NCBI RefSeq assembly: GCF_009720725.1
Contig: NZ_WNKT01000013.1
Coordinates: forward strand, 1-64,000
DNA length: 64,000 nt
Direction of reading: 5' to 3'
Origin: Allochromatium palmeri
GTDB taxonomy: Bacteria; Pseudomonadota; Gammaproteobacteria; Chromatiales; Chromatiaceae
A program made the translations under genes and the position numbers. Under the pieces are notes generated by a model. That model did no database searches. It was not told where the DNA came from and was given only the letters and a program-made list of their open reading frames with translations. How positions within the stretch are numbered: the first letter of the stretch is position 1; each line of letters begins with the position of its first letter. Below, piece by piece: positions 44,660 to 54,025 of the stretch.

Positions 44660-47338
44660 CTACCCCTTCCCAAGGTGATCAATCGACATATTCTCGGAAA
44701 TGGTGTCGTGGGGGATGAGTCGATAAATCCACGGCTTGCCTCCGTGCTTGAGGCTGTAGCTTGTTGCGTTTTCGCACCAGTTTTCGGCAGCGTCCTTTTT
44801 CGCCAGCACATCGGCATCATTCAACGCGGTACGCTTCTTCGGTTCCAGCATGTAGATCGCGTCTGCTGTCTCGGCGACGAAGTCGGGCTGATACTCGGAA
44901 TGATCCGCTCCTAGCCTGTAGAAGATTTGGAACAGGCCTTTCGCGGGCTTGAACCACTTCTCCGTTTCCCGATCCAGAATCACAGCGAGGATACGTTCCG
45001 CCTCGGAGTCGAATTTCTGGACGGGATAGAGGCAGCGTTTGAAGCCGCCGAAGAGATACTTCGCCATGTTGCTCTTGTCCTTCGGCGACACCCTGAAGTC
45101 CAGTGGCTCCTCGTTCGCGGTAGCGGTGTAGGCACTCGACTTGAGCTCGGTGAAGCCTTTGCTGATCACGACTTCGTATTCGACTGCCTCGTCCTCCCAA
45201 TAGTGCGCCTGCATTTGGGCGTGGATGAACGCGGCGATCTCCTTTTGGTGCCGCCAGAGCACTTTTCCTGCTTGTTCTTCGCTGAGGTAGCCTTTCAGAT
45301 GCGTCACTGTTTGACTGGCCAGGTCGTAGAGAAGGTCGGCGTGCTTCTCGTAGTCGATGTCATCAAAATCCACGAGTCCGCTGACGACGTAGTTCTCAAG
45401 CCGCGTCTCTTTCAATCCGCCTTTGCCGAGCCCGATCACTTCGTGGGTGCCGGTGCGAAGCAACTGCACCCAGAGCTCGTCGGAGATGGGCTGAAAGTTC
45501 AGACCGGAGAGGTCCAGCTCGAATGCCTTGAAGCCGGAGTCCACCTCGCCCTTCGGTACCACCAGGATTCGAGGAATGTCGATGGTTTGCTGCACGACCA
45601 GTTCAGCCGTCTTCTTCACGATGGCCGCGATGTCCGGCTGTTCGGTCACGCCTTCCAACTCCAATTGGGTTGGGGTAAAGGCAGCGGCAACTTCCCGCAC
45701 CATGTCAGCTTGGACTTCGGCGTTGGCGAGGCTGTGAGTGGTCGGTACGCGATCCGGCTGGCTTTCGAACTTCTTGATGACGGTGTAGGCCGCCTGGGCA
45801 ACCTTCTGCTCTGCGGCTGTGGTGAATACCGTTTTCTCTGCCGACGGCGCAACGGTTGTAGACGTGGAGGTTTGTGCGGGGATGGTCCCGAGCTGGCTGG
45901 CCAGCTTGCTCTGAGAGATGACCGTCTTGGTCTTCTTCTCAAGCTCATCGGGATCGAGGATGACGGTCTGCATGCGAACCTGAGAGTCGGGACGGTTGGC
46001 CTCGTCGACGATCTCCTGGAACTTGTCATGCGCCACGATATTGAGGCGATCGACGGCGGTGACGCCGACGCGCTTACCGTAGGGCAGGCGCAGACCGCGA
46101 CCGATCGACTGCTCGATGAGGATACGGGCATTGGCGGCGCGCAGCGGAACGATGGTATAGAGGTTGGTGACATCCCAGCCTTCCTTGAGCATGTTCACGT
46201 GGATCACGATCTCGGTCGGCTCGTCAGCGTGTTCCACCTTGAGTAGGCGGTTGATCATGTCCTCCTCTTGCGCCCCCGTCTTGCTGGAATCGACCTGGAT
46301 GACCTTGCCCTTGTAGCCGCCGTCGAAGAAATCGTCCGACTCCAGCAAGGTCTTCAGTTGCGCTGCGTGCGTTGTGTCGCGCGCGATCACAAGCACGAAG
46401 GGCTTGACGATTTCACGGTTGGTTTCGCGGGCATAGGTTTCGAGCTGAACCTTGGTTTGCTCGTGCAAGCGAATGCCATCGGAGAGTTTCAGCTCTTCAA
46501 TCGCCTCCTTGCTCATGCCGGCGGGATTGAAGTTCTTCCGCGTCACCACGGCGGGCTCCTTGACGAAACCATCGGCGATGGCACGGCCCAGGGCGTAGTC
46601 GTAGATGACATTATTGAAGGGTATCGCTCCCTTCGACGTTTCGACGAAGGGCGTTGCCGTCAGTTCGAGCCCAAGGACGGGCTTCAGCTCGTTGATGGCG
46701 CGCAGTCCAGCCTTGGCGCGGTAGCGGTGCGACTCGTCCATCAGCAGGACGAGGTCTGGCAGGGCCGCGAGGTAATCGAAGTAGCTTTCCCCGATGTATT
46801 CGGAGAGACGCTTGATCTTCGGCGCTTTGCCGCCGCGGACCTCCGAGTCGATCTTGGAAATATTGAAGATATTGATGCGCACGCCGCCAAAGAGCGAGCC
46901 GCTGGCCGGGTCACGCTGATCGTAGTTGTCGCCGGTGATGAGTGCCGGTTGGTTCACGACGAACTCGGCCATCCCCTTGAACACATATTTGGGCGTATTG
47001 GGCGTGAAATCCGCGATCAGCTTGTTGTAGATCGTCAGGTTGGGCGCGAGGATGAAGAAGTTGTTGATGCCGTGCGCGAGGTGCAGGTAAGTGACGAAGG
47101 CCCCCATGAGCCGCGTCTTACCGACGCCGGTGGCGAGGGCAAAACAGAGCGAGGGGAAATCCCGCTCGAAATCGGTGACGGACGGGTATTCGCTTTGGAT
47201 CAATTCCAGGGCTTCGGACACGGCCGTCGATTTTCGGGGCGGCACGATCTCGGTGATCCGATCGAGGATCTCCAGCGATTGGCGCTGCGGCGGGCGGAGG
47301 CTCAGGCGTCCGGAAATGGCGTTGACGTGGCGGTTCAT
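44660..47338 (-). CDS. Type III restriction enzyme Res subunit
   Basis: The 892-residue protein is the ATPase-nuclease subunit of a type III restriction system. Motifs are Walker A LATGVGKTRLMG (residues 69-79), the DExH box LLMDESHRYR, helicase motif VI (IEQSIGRGLRLPYGKRVG), and a C-terminal PD-ExK nuclease with YQPDFVAETADAIYMLEPKK. With Mod it translocates or diffuses along DNA between two unmodified sites and cuts near one. Its ATG overlaps the end of mod by four bases. All catalytic motifs are intact, so activity is expected. Confidence 0.93.
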   Translation of the reverse strand: MNRHVNAISGRLSLRPPQRQSLEILDRITEIVPPRKSTAVSEALELIQSEYPSVTDFERDFPSLCFALATGVGKTRLMGAFVTYLHLAHGINNFFILAPNLTIYNKLIADFTPNTPKYVFKGMAEFVVNQPALITGDNYDQRDPASGSLFGGVRINIFNISKIDSEVRGGKAPKIKRLSEYIGESYFDYLAALPDLVLLMDESHRYRAKAGLRAINELKPVLGLELTATPFVETSKGAIPFNNVIYDYALGRAIADGFVKEPAVVTRKNFNPAGMSKEAIEELKLSDGIRLHEQTKVQLETYARETNREIVKPFVLVIARDTTHAAQLKTLLESDDFFDGGYKGKVIQVDSSKTGAQEEDMINRLLKVEHADEPTEIVIHVNMLKEGWDVTNLYTIVPLRAANARILIEQSIGRGLRLPYGKRVGVTAVDRLNIVAHDKFQEIVDEANRPDSQVRMQTVILDPDELEKKTKTVISQSKLASQLGTIPAQTSTSTTVAPSAEKTVFTTAAEQKVAQAAYTVIKKFESQPDRVPTTHSLANAEVQADMVREVAAAFTPTQLELEGVTEQPDIAAIVKKTAELVVQQTIDIPRILVVPKGEVDSGFKAFELDLSGLNFQPISDELWVQLLRTGTHEVIGLGKGGLKETRLENYVVSGLVDFDDIDYEKHADLLYDLASQTVTHLKGYLSEEQAGKVLWRHQKEIAAFIHAQMQAHYWEDEAVEYEVVISKGFTELKSSAYTATANEEPLDFRVSPKDKSNMAKYLFGGFKRCLYPVQKFDSEAERILAVILDRETEKWFKPAKGLFQIFYRLGADHSEYQPDFVAETADAIYMLEPKKRTALNDADVLAKKDAAENWCENATSYSLKHGGKPWIYRLIPHDTISENMSIDHLGKG

Positions 47339-48972
47339 TCTGCGTCCTCCTCTCCATCAAAAAGTCCGAGCTGGCCGGGTTTCGGCGGGGCGTCGGGGAG
47401 ATTTTCGACGCGGAGGCTGTAGTCGTCCTTGCCCCATTCGCAGCGGCTGAGGACGGCTTTGGGAATTTTTTTTACCGTCAGATTCGCGTAGCCCTCTTTG
47501 CTGCCACGGAAGGAGGTACAGACGACCAGCAGGCTGCGCTCGGGGCCGACTTCGTCGCTCAGTTGTTGGAGCTGCTCGTGCTTGAGGCTGGCGGTGGTGA
47601 CGTAGATGAAGTCCTGCTCCGTGGAGTGGCCGTGCTGCCAGTAGAGGCTGTCGCTCGGGGCATAGGTGAAGCCCTCCAGCTTGCAGACCGCTTCGGCCAG
47701 CATGGCGGCGTTGTAGTCCTTGCTGATCACCCAGTTGTCCCACTTGTCCTTTTCGAGCAGGGAGGGCGCGAGCTTGTAGTAACGAAAACCGCCGCCGCCT
47801 TTCCAGTCGACCGCCTTGGTGATGCCGCCGGGGTCTTCACCGTCGATGACCTTCTTCAGGCGCGGGATGCAGTGGGTGTGGCAATGCTCGCCGAGTTCGA
47901 TGCCGATCCAGCGCCGACCCATCTTGTGGGCCACGGCTGCCGTGGTGCCGGAGCCGAGAAAGGAGTCAAGGACGAGGTCGCCGGGGTTAGTGGCTATGTG
48001 AAGAACCCGTTGAATCAAGCGCTCCGGTTTCGGTGTTGGGAATGAGTCCTTCGCACCATAGAGAGCGTGCATTTCCCGCTTGGATTCATCCGTGTGTCCA
48101 ACCTCCTCGTGGGGCCACCATGTCCAAGGGGCCATCCCCTCAATTTGACTCAGAAACTGTTTCCGTTGAGGCATGGCATTTCCGTCTTTGCCAAAGTATA
48201 TTCGATCATCAGCGAGCAATTCTTCATACCTCTCGCGGATGACTTTCCAACACGAACCTTCAGGCGGAGTGAATATTTTCCCCGTTTCGGGAGATTCGAT
48301 CTCATACATCTGATTGGGCCGAAAACCTTGGGCGGAGAAGGAAACCGCTCGCCAAAGTCCCCGTGGATCTTTGTTTGGATTTTTGTATACTTTCTTCTGT
48401 TTTTCCCCTAGAGGTAGCTTATTCCGCTTTTTCTTGAATGTTGCTATGTCACGTGCATAGACTAAAACATATTCGTGAGCGTCACCAATGGCCTCCCTAT
48501 TTTCACGGGAATAACGCTTTTGCCAAATGTTGGATGCTACGAATGAATCTCTCCCGCAGATCTCGTCGAGCAACACTCTAAGGTATGGCATTTCAGAGTC
48601 ATCAATAGAGACCCAAAGCGAACCATCTTTTGAATCCAAGAGATTCCATATGATTTTTAGACGCTCGCGAATCAACGACAACCATAGAGAATGCTCCAAA
48701 CCGTCGTCGTAGTGAGAAAATGCTGATCCGGTGTTATATGGTGGATCAATGTAAACACACTTCACCTTACCCGCGTAGTCCTGCTCCAACGCCTTCAAAG
48801 CGAGCAGATTGTCCCCAAAGATCAGCTTATTATCGAAAAGATCTTTCCTTCCAACACGATGCAGTGCATGGTAAGACTTCTGCGGATCCTCGACCAGAAT
48901 TCGCGGCTCTAGCTTTGGTCGGTTCTCCTTACCGATCCAGGTAAGTTCGAGTTTTTGTTTTCTTGTTGACAT
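47335..48972 (-). CDS. Type III DNA methyltransferase Mod subunit
   Basis: The 545-residue protein is an N6-adenine methyltransferase with motif IV DPPYNTG (residues 76-82) before motif I DSFLGSGTTAAVAHK (about 333), the beta-class order used by type III Mod proteins. It modifies one strand of an asymmetric site and recruits Res. The middle of the gene (about 48030-48760), which encodes the target-recognition domain, is clearly AT-rich, for example 23 of 60 G/C bases in 48421-48480, unlike both ends. This suggests exchange of the recognition domain, giving a new specificity. It overlaps res and follows the AIPR gene by 108 bases. Confidence 0.93.
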   Translation of the reverse strand: MSTRKQKLELTWIGKENRPKLEPRILVEDPQKSYHALHRVGRKDLFDNKLIFGDNLLALKALEQDYAGKVKCVYIDPPYNTGSAFSHYDDGLEHSLWLSLIRERLKIIWNLLDSKDGSLWVSIDDSEMPYLRVLLDEICGRDSFVASNIWQKRYSRENREAIGDAHEYVLVYARDIATFKKKRNKLPLGEKQKKVYKNPNKDPRGLWRAVSFSAQGFRPNQMYEIESPETGKIFTPPEGSCWKVIRERYEELLADDRIYFGKDGNAMPQRKQFLSQIEGMAPWTWWPHEEVGHTDESKREMHALYGAKDSFPTPKPERLIQRVLHIATNPGDLVLDSFLGSGTTAAVAHKMGRRWIGIELGEHCHTHCIPRLKKVIDGEDPGGITKAVDWKGGGGFRYYKLAPSLLEKDKWDNWVISKDYNAAMLAEAVCKLEGFTYAPSDSLYWQHGHSTEQDFIYVTTASLKHEQLQQLSDEVGPERSLLVVCTSFRGSKEGYANLTVKKIPKAVLSRCEWGKDDYSLRVENLPDAPPKPGQLGLFDGEEDAE

Positions 48973-49080
48973 ATCGATTAAATAGGTCCGCGATAAGTGT
49001 GATTTCGTGAAGATCGAGTCGTCGGTCTGGTCTATAGTAACGGGAGCGATCTTTTCAGTCAGATCATGAAGGGCCGCAGC

Positions 49081-50883
49081 TCATTCTTCGGTGCCTGGGA
49101 TTTGATTTCCATTCTCGGTCACCGCGGGATTTTGCGTATTGGCTGCCCGCAGCACCTCGCCCCTGATGCGTCGGCAATCCTCGGAGTCACAAAATACCGA
49201 CCGGAAATGGCGCGGGAAACTGTAGCCGCCCCCCTGCACAACCGAGATGTGTCCGAGCGTCCCGCAGGCACTCCAGACTTCTTCCGATACCGTGAGGGCA
49301 GCACCCGAAAAACTGGCGATCTCCTCGGCAGACAGCGAAGTGGCCTCTCCGGATTCCGGTTTCAAACGCAGGAAGATCAGATTCAGAATCAGCCAGCGTC
49401 CGTTCTCGAAGAATGCCTTGCGCGCTGGCTCCGCTCGGGCGAACTCGCGGAACTTGTCGAGTACGATCCGCTGGGCCTGCACGGCGCGCCAAAGACTCCT
49501 TGCTGAAAGCGAGGAGGCGAAGACCCGCGAATAACGACTGATCGTTTCACCTTCAGGGATCTCCGTGTCCCAAAGCGATTTTCGGTTGCTCAGAGTCCGA
49601 GCGACGAACTTCGGGGCGGTATTCCCCTGCATCAGACAGGCCGCCGCCGTGGTGGCTTCCAGAATGCTGAAATTGTAAGCATCTTGGGGGATGGCTTCAT
49701 CGGAGATCTTGTAGTGGTAAGTGATACCGGATGGACTGAGCTGATTCGCGATCCGTTCCTGCTCCGGATCGAGGGCCACATAGTCGCGAGCGAGGATTTC
49801 GTTCTGGGTATTGGTGCTACGGGTGATCCTTTCGGCAAATTGCCGGTCATCCTCGCATCGCTCCATCGAGATGATGCGGATGAACGCAAAGCCCTCCGGT
49901 GCGGATCCAGGCGTGCAGGTCTTGGACAAGATCCCGAGGGTCTGGGCGCCATTGACGATGGAAAAGCCAAAGGCCCTGATGTTCTTCTGTTCCGCATTCG
50001 CACGATCCGTAGCCCTGACCTCAAGGCGCTCGCAGTAGGCCGTGAGGCCGTTGTTGAGATAGAGAAAGCTGCCGGGATCATCCCGAACCGTGCTTGCGAT
50101 CTCCTCGTTGACTTCGGTGCTTCCTTTGTATCGGCGGATATTGGACGCGATGAGCCGATCGCCATGGGCGGCGCAAAGTTCGACCAGATCTGACAGAGGG
50201 ATCAAACCGTAGACGATCTCGTGGGGATCCTTCAGCCATCCGGGCTTACGGATGCAGAGCGCGACTTCTTTTACTGCGCGGATATCGGCGGCCCCGATGA
50301 TCCAATCGTGGACTGTCGTCAGGTTGAAGGCATCGAACCTGAAGTAGTCGTCGTCGGGTGAGTAGCGTGTCTTCAGCGTTTCGAACAAGCGCCTGCGATC
50401 ATCGGAAACCAATCGGATGCCGGAGTAAACGAGCGCTGCACGCACGCTCAAAGTGCCGCCGCTCATCAGGTATTCGATGTGGGGTAGCTTTACGGACCAC
50501 GCCGGATTGGCCCGGAGTTCCTCAAAGTCCCCGCGAAGCAAGGCGTCCAGGCCGGTCGAGAAGCGGGTGACTTCATGGAGCCCCGGCTCGCTCATTCCGT
50601 CGGTCAGGAATTTTGATTGAACACACCATAATGTGTTTGAATTAGCTGAGTGGTAGACCGCGTCGATACCGCCGTCGTTGCCACCATCGACCAGTGAGTC
50701 TGAGGCCTCCTGGAGCGAACAGCCGGCGACCTGGTGGATGGTGAAAGCGGCCAGAGCGCGGCTGCAGAAGTTCGTCTCCACATGATCCGGATCAGCGTGC
50801 GTAACCGGAGCGATCAACCCGTCGAAGTCCTGATGGAGCCGCGGCGGCAGATGCGTGATCTCAATGGGGCGGTCCGTGCTCAT
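49081..50883 (-). CDS. AIPR family (abortive infection) protein
   Basis: The 600-residue protein shows the AIPR core IRRYKGSTEVNEEIASTVRD, then SFLYLNNGLTAYCERLEV and FSIVNGAQTLGIL, the family named for abortive-infection phage resistance. The N-terminal third looks like a PD-(D/E)xK-type nuclease fold: GGNDGGIDAVY with Asp74 and the CVQSKF block with Gln89 and Lys91, as in Mrr-like QxK nucleases (inference). I chose ATG 50883, which overlaps the stop of the SNF2 helicase as ATGA, so the two are co-translated. It probably acts with that helicase in phage defence. An ATG 12 bases upstream is also possible. Confidence 0.85.
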   Translation of the reverse strand: MSTDRPIEITHLPPRLHQDFDGLIAPVTHADPDHVETNFCSRALAAFTIHQVAGCSLQEASDSLVDGGNDGGIDAVYHSANSNTLWCVQSKFLTDGMSEPGLHEVTRFSTGLDALLRGDFEELRANPAWSVKLPHIEYLMSGGTLSVRAALVYSGIRLVSDDRRRLFETLKTRYSPDDDYFRFDAFNLTTVHDWIIGAADIRAVKEVALCIRKPGWLKDPHEIVYGLIPLSDLVELCAAHGDRLIASNIRRYKGSTEVNEEIASTVRDDPGSFLYLNNGLTAYCERLEVRATDRANAEQKNIRAFGFSIVNGAQTLGILSKTCTPGSAPEGFAFIRIISMERCEDDRQFAERITRSTNTQNEILARDYVALDPEQERIANQLSPSGITYHYKISDEAIPQDAYNFSILEATTAAACLMQGNTAPKFVARTLSNRKSLWDTEIPEGETISRYSRVFASSLSARSLWRAVQAQRIVLDKFREFARAEPARKAFFENGRWLILNLIFLRLKPESGEATSLSAEEIASFSGAALTVSEEVWSACGTLGHISVVQGGGYSFPRHFRSVFCDSEDCRRIRGEVLRAANTQNPAVTENGNQIPGTEE

Positions 50884-53738
50884 ACCAGTCTCCAACGGAT
50901 GGTAAAGAGATCTTCCTTAGAAGACTCGGATTTGAGTTTACCCTCGATCTTCTCGATGAGACGTTCGCGGTTGTTGTCGATCTCGTCCTGCGCGTCGAAG
51001 AGGTTGCGGCGGCGTTCCTTGCGATGGGATTCGAGAACCTTGATCTGCTTTTGACCGGCCAGCTTTTCCTCAAGGGTCAGCGCGGCGGAGGCGGCGCGGC
51101 GAGCCTCCTTGATCTGACGGTCGATGTCCTTGATCTCGCGTTCGAGGCCGACCTTCAGGTCGTCGGCCCAGTGGTCGAGTTTGGTGGCCTCGGCTTCGAA
51201 GAACTGGGCATTGCGCTCGGAGATGTCGCGGCCGATGCGGGCCTGCTCTCTGCGGGTGAGTTCGTCGAGGCTGTGTGGCGCAGGCTCGGAGAGGTCGCGC
51301 AAATGTTTGCCCGGTAGTGAGAGGAGGCGACGTGCGGTTTCTTCGTCGAGTGATTCTCCCGTGTCCGTTTGGACGGCGAGGATGAGGTAGTCCTCGCTCT
51401 GGCCAAGGGAATCGACGCTGTAGCGGGAGACATTGAGCCAGCCGGATTGACCGATATAGGGCTCAAGGATGGTGATCTTGCCCTCATGCGTCTCGTAGCT
51501 GAAGGCGATCTCCGCGGGGACGAGGGATCGCTCCTTGGCGGTGCGGATGACTGCTTCCGCCAAGGGGTGCCCGAGGCGGTATAGGTGGGCCTCGCCGGAG
51601 CGGCGGGGAAGCTCGTAGAGACCGGTTGGCGTCTTATGCGCGATCTCTGGGAAAGGCGCAGTGAGGAGGCGGAAGCAGCCCTCGCCTTGAAACTCGGCGT
51701 GACCGTTCAGTTCGTGCCGCGTGAGGCGCATGAGTTGCCGCTCGAACTGGCCGAGAACGGCCTTCGAGTCTTGGTCGCGGATCTTGAGCTTTTCGCGCAC
51801 CTCGTCGTCGAAGTGTTCGAGGAGCTTCTTGCGCGTCGTGGTCATGGCTTCGTTGATCTCGAAGCTCAGTTCAAGCTGCAGGGCGTCGAACGCCTCTTTG
51901 ATTTGCTCAGGCTGGCGGCACTGCCGGTAGATGGTGGCGATGCGTTTCTCGAAATCGACGCCGGAACCGATGGCACCAAGGACTTCGTCACTGGCGCCGA
52001 AGACGCCTTCGAACAGGTGAAATTTCTCGGCGAGGAGCGCGTAGACGCGCTGGTCGGCGGCGTTCTTCTTGTTGAGGAAGTTGACGACAACGACGTCGTG
52101 CTTCTGCCCGTAGCGGTGGCAGCGGCCGATGCGCTGTTCGACGCGCTGGGGGTTCCAGGGAAGGTCGTAATTGATAACGAGAGAGCAGAATTGGAGGTTG
52201 ATGCCCTCGGCGCCAGCCTCGGTGGCGATCATGATGCGGCCTTCGTCGCGGAAGTAATCGACGAGGGCGGAACGCATGTCGGCGGTGCGCGAGCCTGTGA
52301 CGCGGTCGCTGCCTTGGTGGCGGATTTTCCATGCCTCGTAGATCTCCTTCGAGCGCGGGTCGTTGTTGCCACCGTTGAAGAGGACGATGCCGTCGCTCCA
52401 TTCGCTCTCGGCCAGAAGCCTCAGAAGGTAGTCCTGGGTGCGGCGGGATTCGGTAAAAATGATGGCCTTTTCGGCGGCCTGTAGCCCGGACACCTTCTCG
52501 AAAGCAATTTTGAGGGCGCGAAGCAGGGCATGGCCTTTGGCGTTTTTGGTGATGGAGGCAGCCAGTTCGGCGAAGGCTTCGAGCTCTGCGATTTCAGAGG
52601 CGAGGGCTTCGCGGCCGGCTTCGGAGAGTGGCTCCGTGGCTTCGTCTTCGGTCCATTCCTCGGCGGTTGCGTCGAGTGCTTCGTAGTCTTCGTCTAGTTC
52701 ATCGACGAGGGAGAGACTTTCCTGTTCAGCCAGATCCTGTTTCAACCGGCGGGCCATGGTCTGTAAGGCGCCGGCGATGGCGAAGGTCGAGGAGGCGAGG
52801 AGCTTGCGCAGAACCAGGGTCATTAGAGTGCGCTGGGCCGGAGGCAGCGCGAAGAGGTTATCGCGTCCGAGGTAGTCGGAGACGAGCTGGTAGAGCTGAT
52901 CCTCGCTTTGCTCCGGGGTGAACTCTTCGACCAGCGCGTGCCGTGCGGTGTAGGGCACATATTGGGTGACCTGGCGGCGTAGCGTGCGGTGACAGAGCGG
53001 CGCGAGCCGGGCCTTGAGCACGTCGAAGGTGCCGTCCTGGCTGAGATTGGCGAACTGCTGGCGGAAACTCTTGAGGTCGCCGAAGGCGTGATCGTCGATG
53101 AAGGAGACGAGACCGTAGAGCTCGAGTAGCGAGTTTTGCAGCGGTGTTGCGGTGAGGAGCACCTTGGGCCGTCCTTCGAGGGCGCTCTTCAGGGTGTTGG
53201 CGATGACGTTGCTGGGCTTATAGACGTTGCGCAGGCGATGGGCTTCGTCGATGACGACGAGATCCCAGGGTATCGCCACGACGTCCTCGGCCTTGTTCCG
53301 AGCGAAGTGATACGAGCAAATGACAAGACTTGGCTCGGCCGGTTGGAACGGATTGGTGCTGCCGGCTTTGACTGCCTGATTGTAGGAACGGGCTTCGAGA
53401 ATCGTGGCAGGCAGGAAAAATTTTTCCGCAAGTTCCTGATGCCACTGCTTGCGAAGGTTCGACGGGGTAATGATCAAGATACGGCGCTTGCGCTCGGCCC
53501 AGCGTTGCGACAGGAGAATCCCCGCCTCGATGGTCTTTCCGAGACCGACTTCATCGGCGAGGAGCGCGCCGTTGGAAAAGGGCGATTTGAACGCGAACAG
53601 CGCGGCATCAACCTGATGGGGATTGAGGTCTACCCGTGCACCCGCCACAGCAGCGGCGAGCTTCCCGACACTGTTGGATGACCAGCGGCGGGTTAGCTCG
53701 TGGGCGAGGTATTTGGCTTGATGGTGGGTGAGTGGCAT
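50880..53738 (-). CDS. SNF2-type helicase/translocase, defence associated
   Basis: The 952-residue protein has SNF2 motifs: Walker A ADEVGLGKTIEAG (61-73), DEAH box VVIDEAHRLRN, LTATPLQNSLLELYGL, then a helicase C half with FTESRRTQDYLLRLL, ATEAGAEGINLQFC and NPQRVEQRIGRCHRYGQ. A long C-terminal coiled-coil region (about 850-940) follows. SNF2 proteins of this type translocate on duplex DNA and occur in DISARM, BREX-like and other defence sets. Here it is coupled by ATGA to an AIPR gene and followed by Mod/Res. DrmA/DrmB genes are absent, so I do not call DISARM. Confidence 0.9.
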   Translation of the reverse strand: MPLTHHQAKYLAHELTRRWSSNSVGKLAAAVAGARVDLNPHQVDAALFAFKSPFSNGALLADEVGLGKTIEAGILLSQRWAERKRRILIITPSNLRKQWHQELAEKFFLPATILEARSYNQAVKAGSTNPFQPAEPSLVICSYHFARNKAEDVVAIPWDLVVIDEAHRLRNVYKPSNVIANTLKSALEGRPKVLLTATPLQNSLLELYGLVSFIDDHAFGDLKSFRQQFANLSQDGTFDVLKARLAPLCHRTLRRQVTQYVPYTARHALVEEFTPEQSEDQLYQLVSDYLGRDNLFALPPAQRTLMTLVLRKLLASSTFAIAGALQTMARRLKQDLAEQESLSLVDELDEDYEALDATAEEWTEDEATEPLSEAGREALASEIAELEAFAELAASITKNAKGHALLRALKIAFEKVSGLQAAEKAIIFTESRRTQDYLLRLLAESEWSDGIVLFNGGNNDPRSKEIYEAWKIRHQGSDRVTGSRTADMRSALVDYFRDEGRIMIATEAGAEGINLQFCSLVINYDLPWNPQRVEQRIGRCHRYGQKHDVVVVNFLNKKNAADQRVYALLAEKFHLFEGVFGASDEVLGAIGSGVDFEKRIATIYRQCRQPEQIKEAFDALQLELSFEINEAMTTTRKKLLEHFDDEVREKLKIRDQDSKAVLGQFERQLMRLTRHELNGHAEFQGEGCFRLLTAPFPEIAHKTPTGLYELPRRSGEAHLYRLGHPLAEAVIRTAKERSLVPAEIAFSYETHEGKITILEPYIGQSGWLNVSRYSVDSLGQSEDYLILAVQTDTGESLDEETARRLLSLPGKHLRDLSEPAPHSLDELTRREQARIGRDISERNAQFFEAEATKLDHWADDLKVGLEREIKDIDRQIKEARRAASAALTLEEKLAGQKQIKVLESHRKERRRNLFDAQDEIDNNRERLIEKIEGKLKSESSKEDLFTIRWRLV

Positions 53739-54025
53739 GTCTGCTCAGGTTCGCGCACGTGGCTATGCGGGGATCGAAATGGACCGTAAAGTCTCGGCGT
53801 CGCTGGCGTGGGTGTAGCAGCTGGGGGAGATACCGCACTCGTTCTTGGCAAACTCGGCGTGGTCGATGATGCGGCAGATCCAGCTGATCCGCGCTGGCGA
53901 GCACTTGGCAGATTTCATTCCATTGCTGCCCACTGCTCTCGCCCTCATCCTCAATTCGGACACGGACATGCTTGCCGCAAAACCATAACTTTTGATATTT
54001 AAACCGCGTTGACTCCGGCGCTTGC
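53739..54025. other. Gap inside the defence island
   Basis: No real gene. A minus-strand frame (53763-53969) contains IIDHAEFAKNECGISPSCYT and may be the trace of a lost gene. ATTTAAACCGCG at about 53997-54008 matches the end of the small inverted-repeat element seen at 22325 and may be a relic. This gap separates the two halves of the island. Confidence 0.35.

Noticed and set aside
50880-53738. DISARM system call based on the SNF2 helicase and methyltransferase
   Set aside because: DrmA and DrmB are absent, and the methyltransferase is a clear type III Mod partnered with Res.
53763-53969. Small minus-strand gene in the gap of the defence island
   Set aside because: No ribosome site or family match; at most a decayed fragment.
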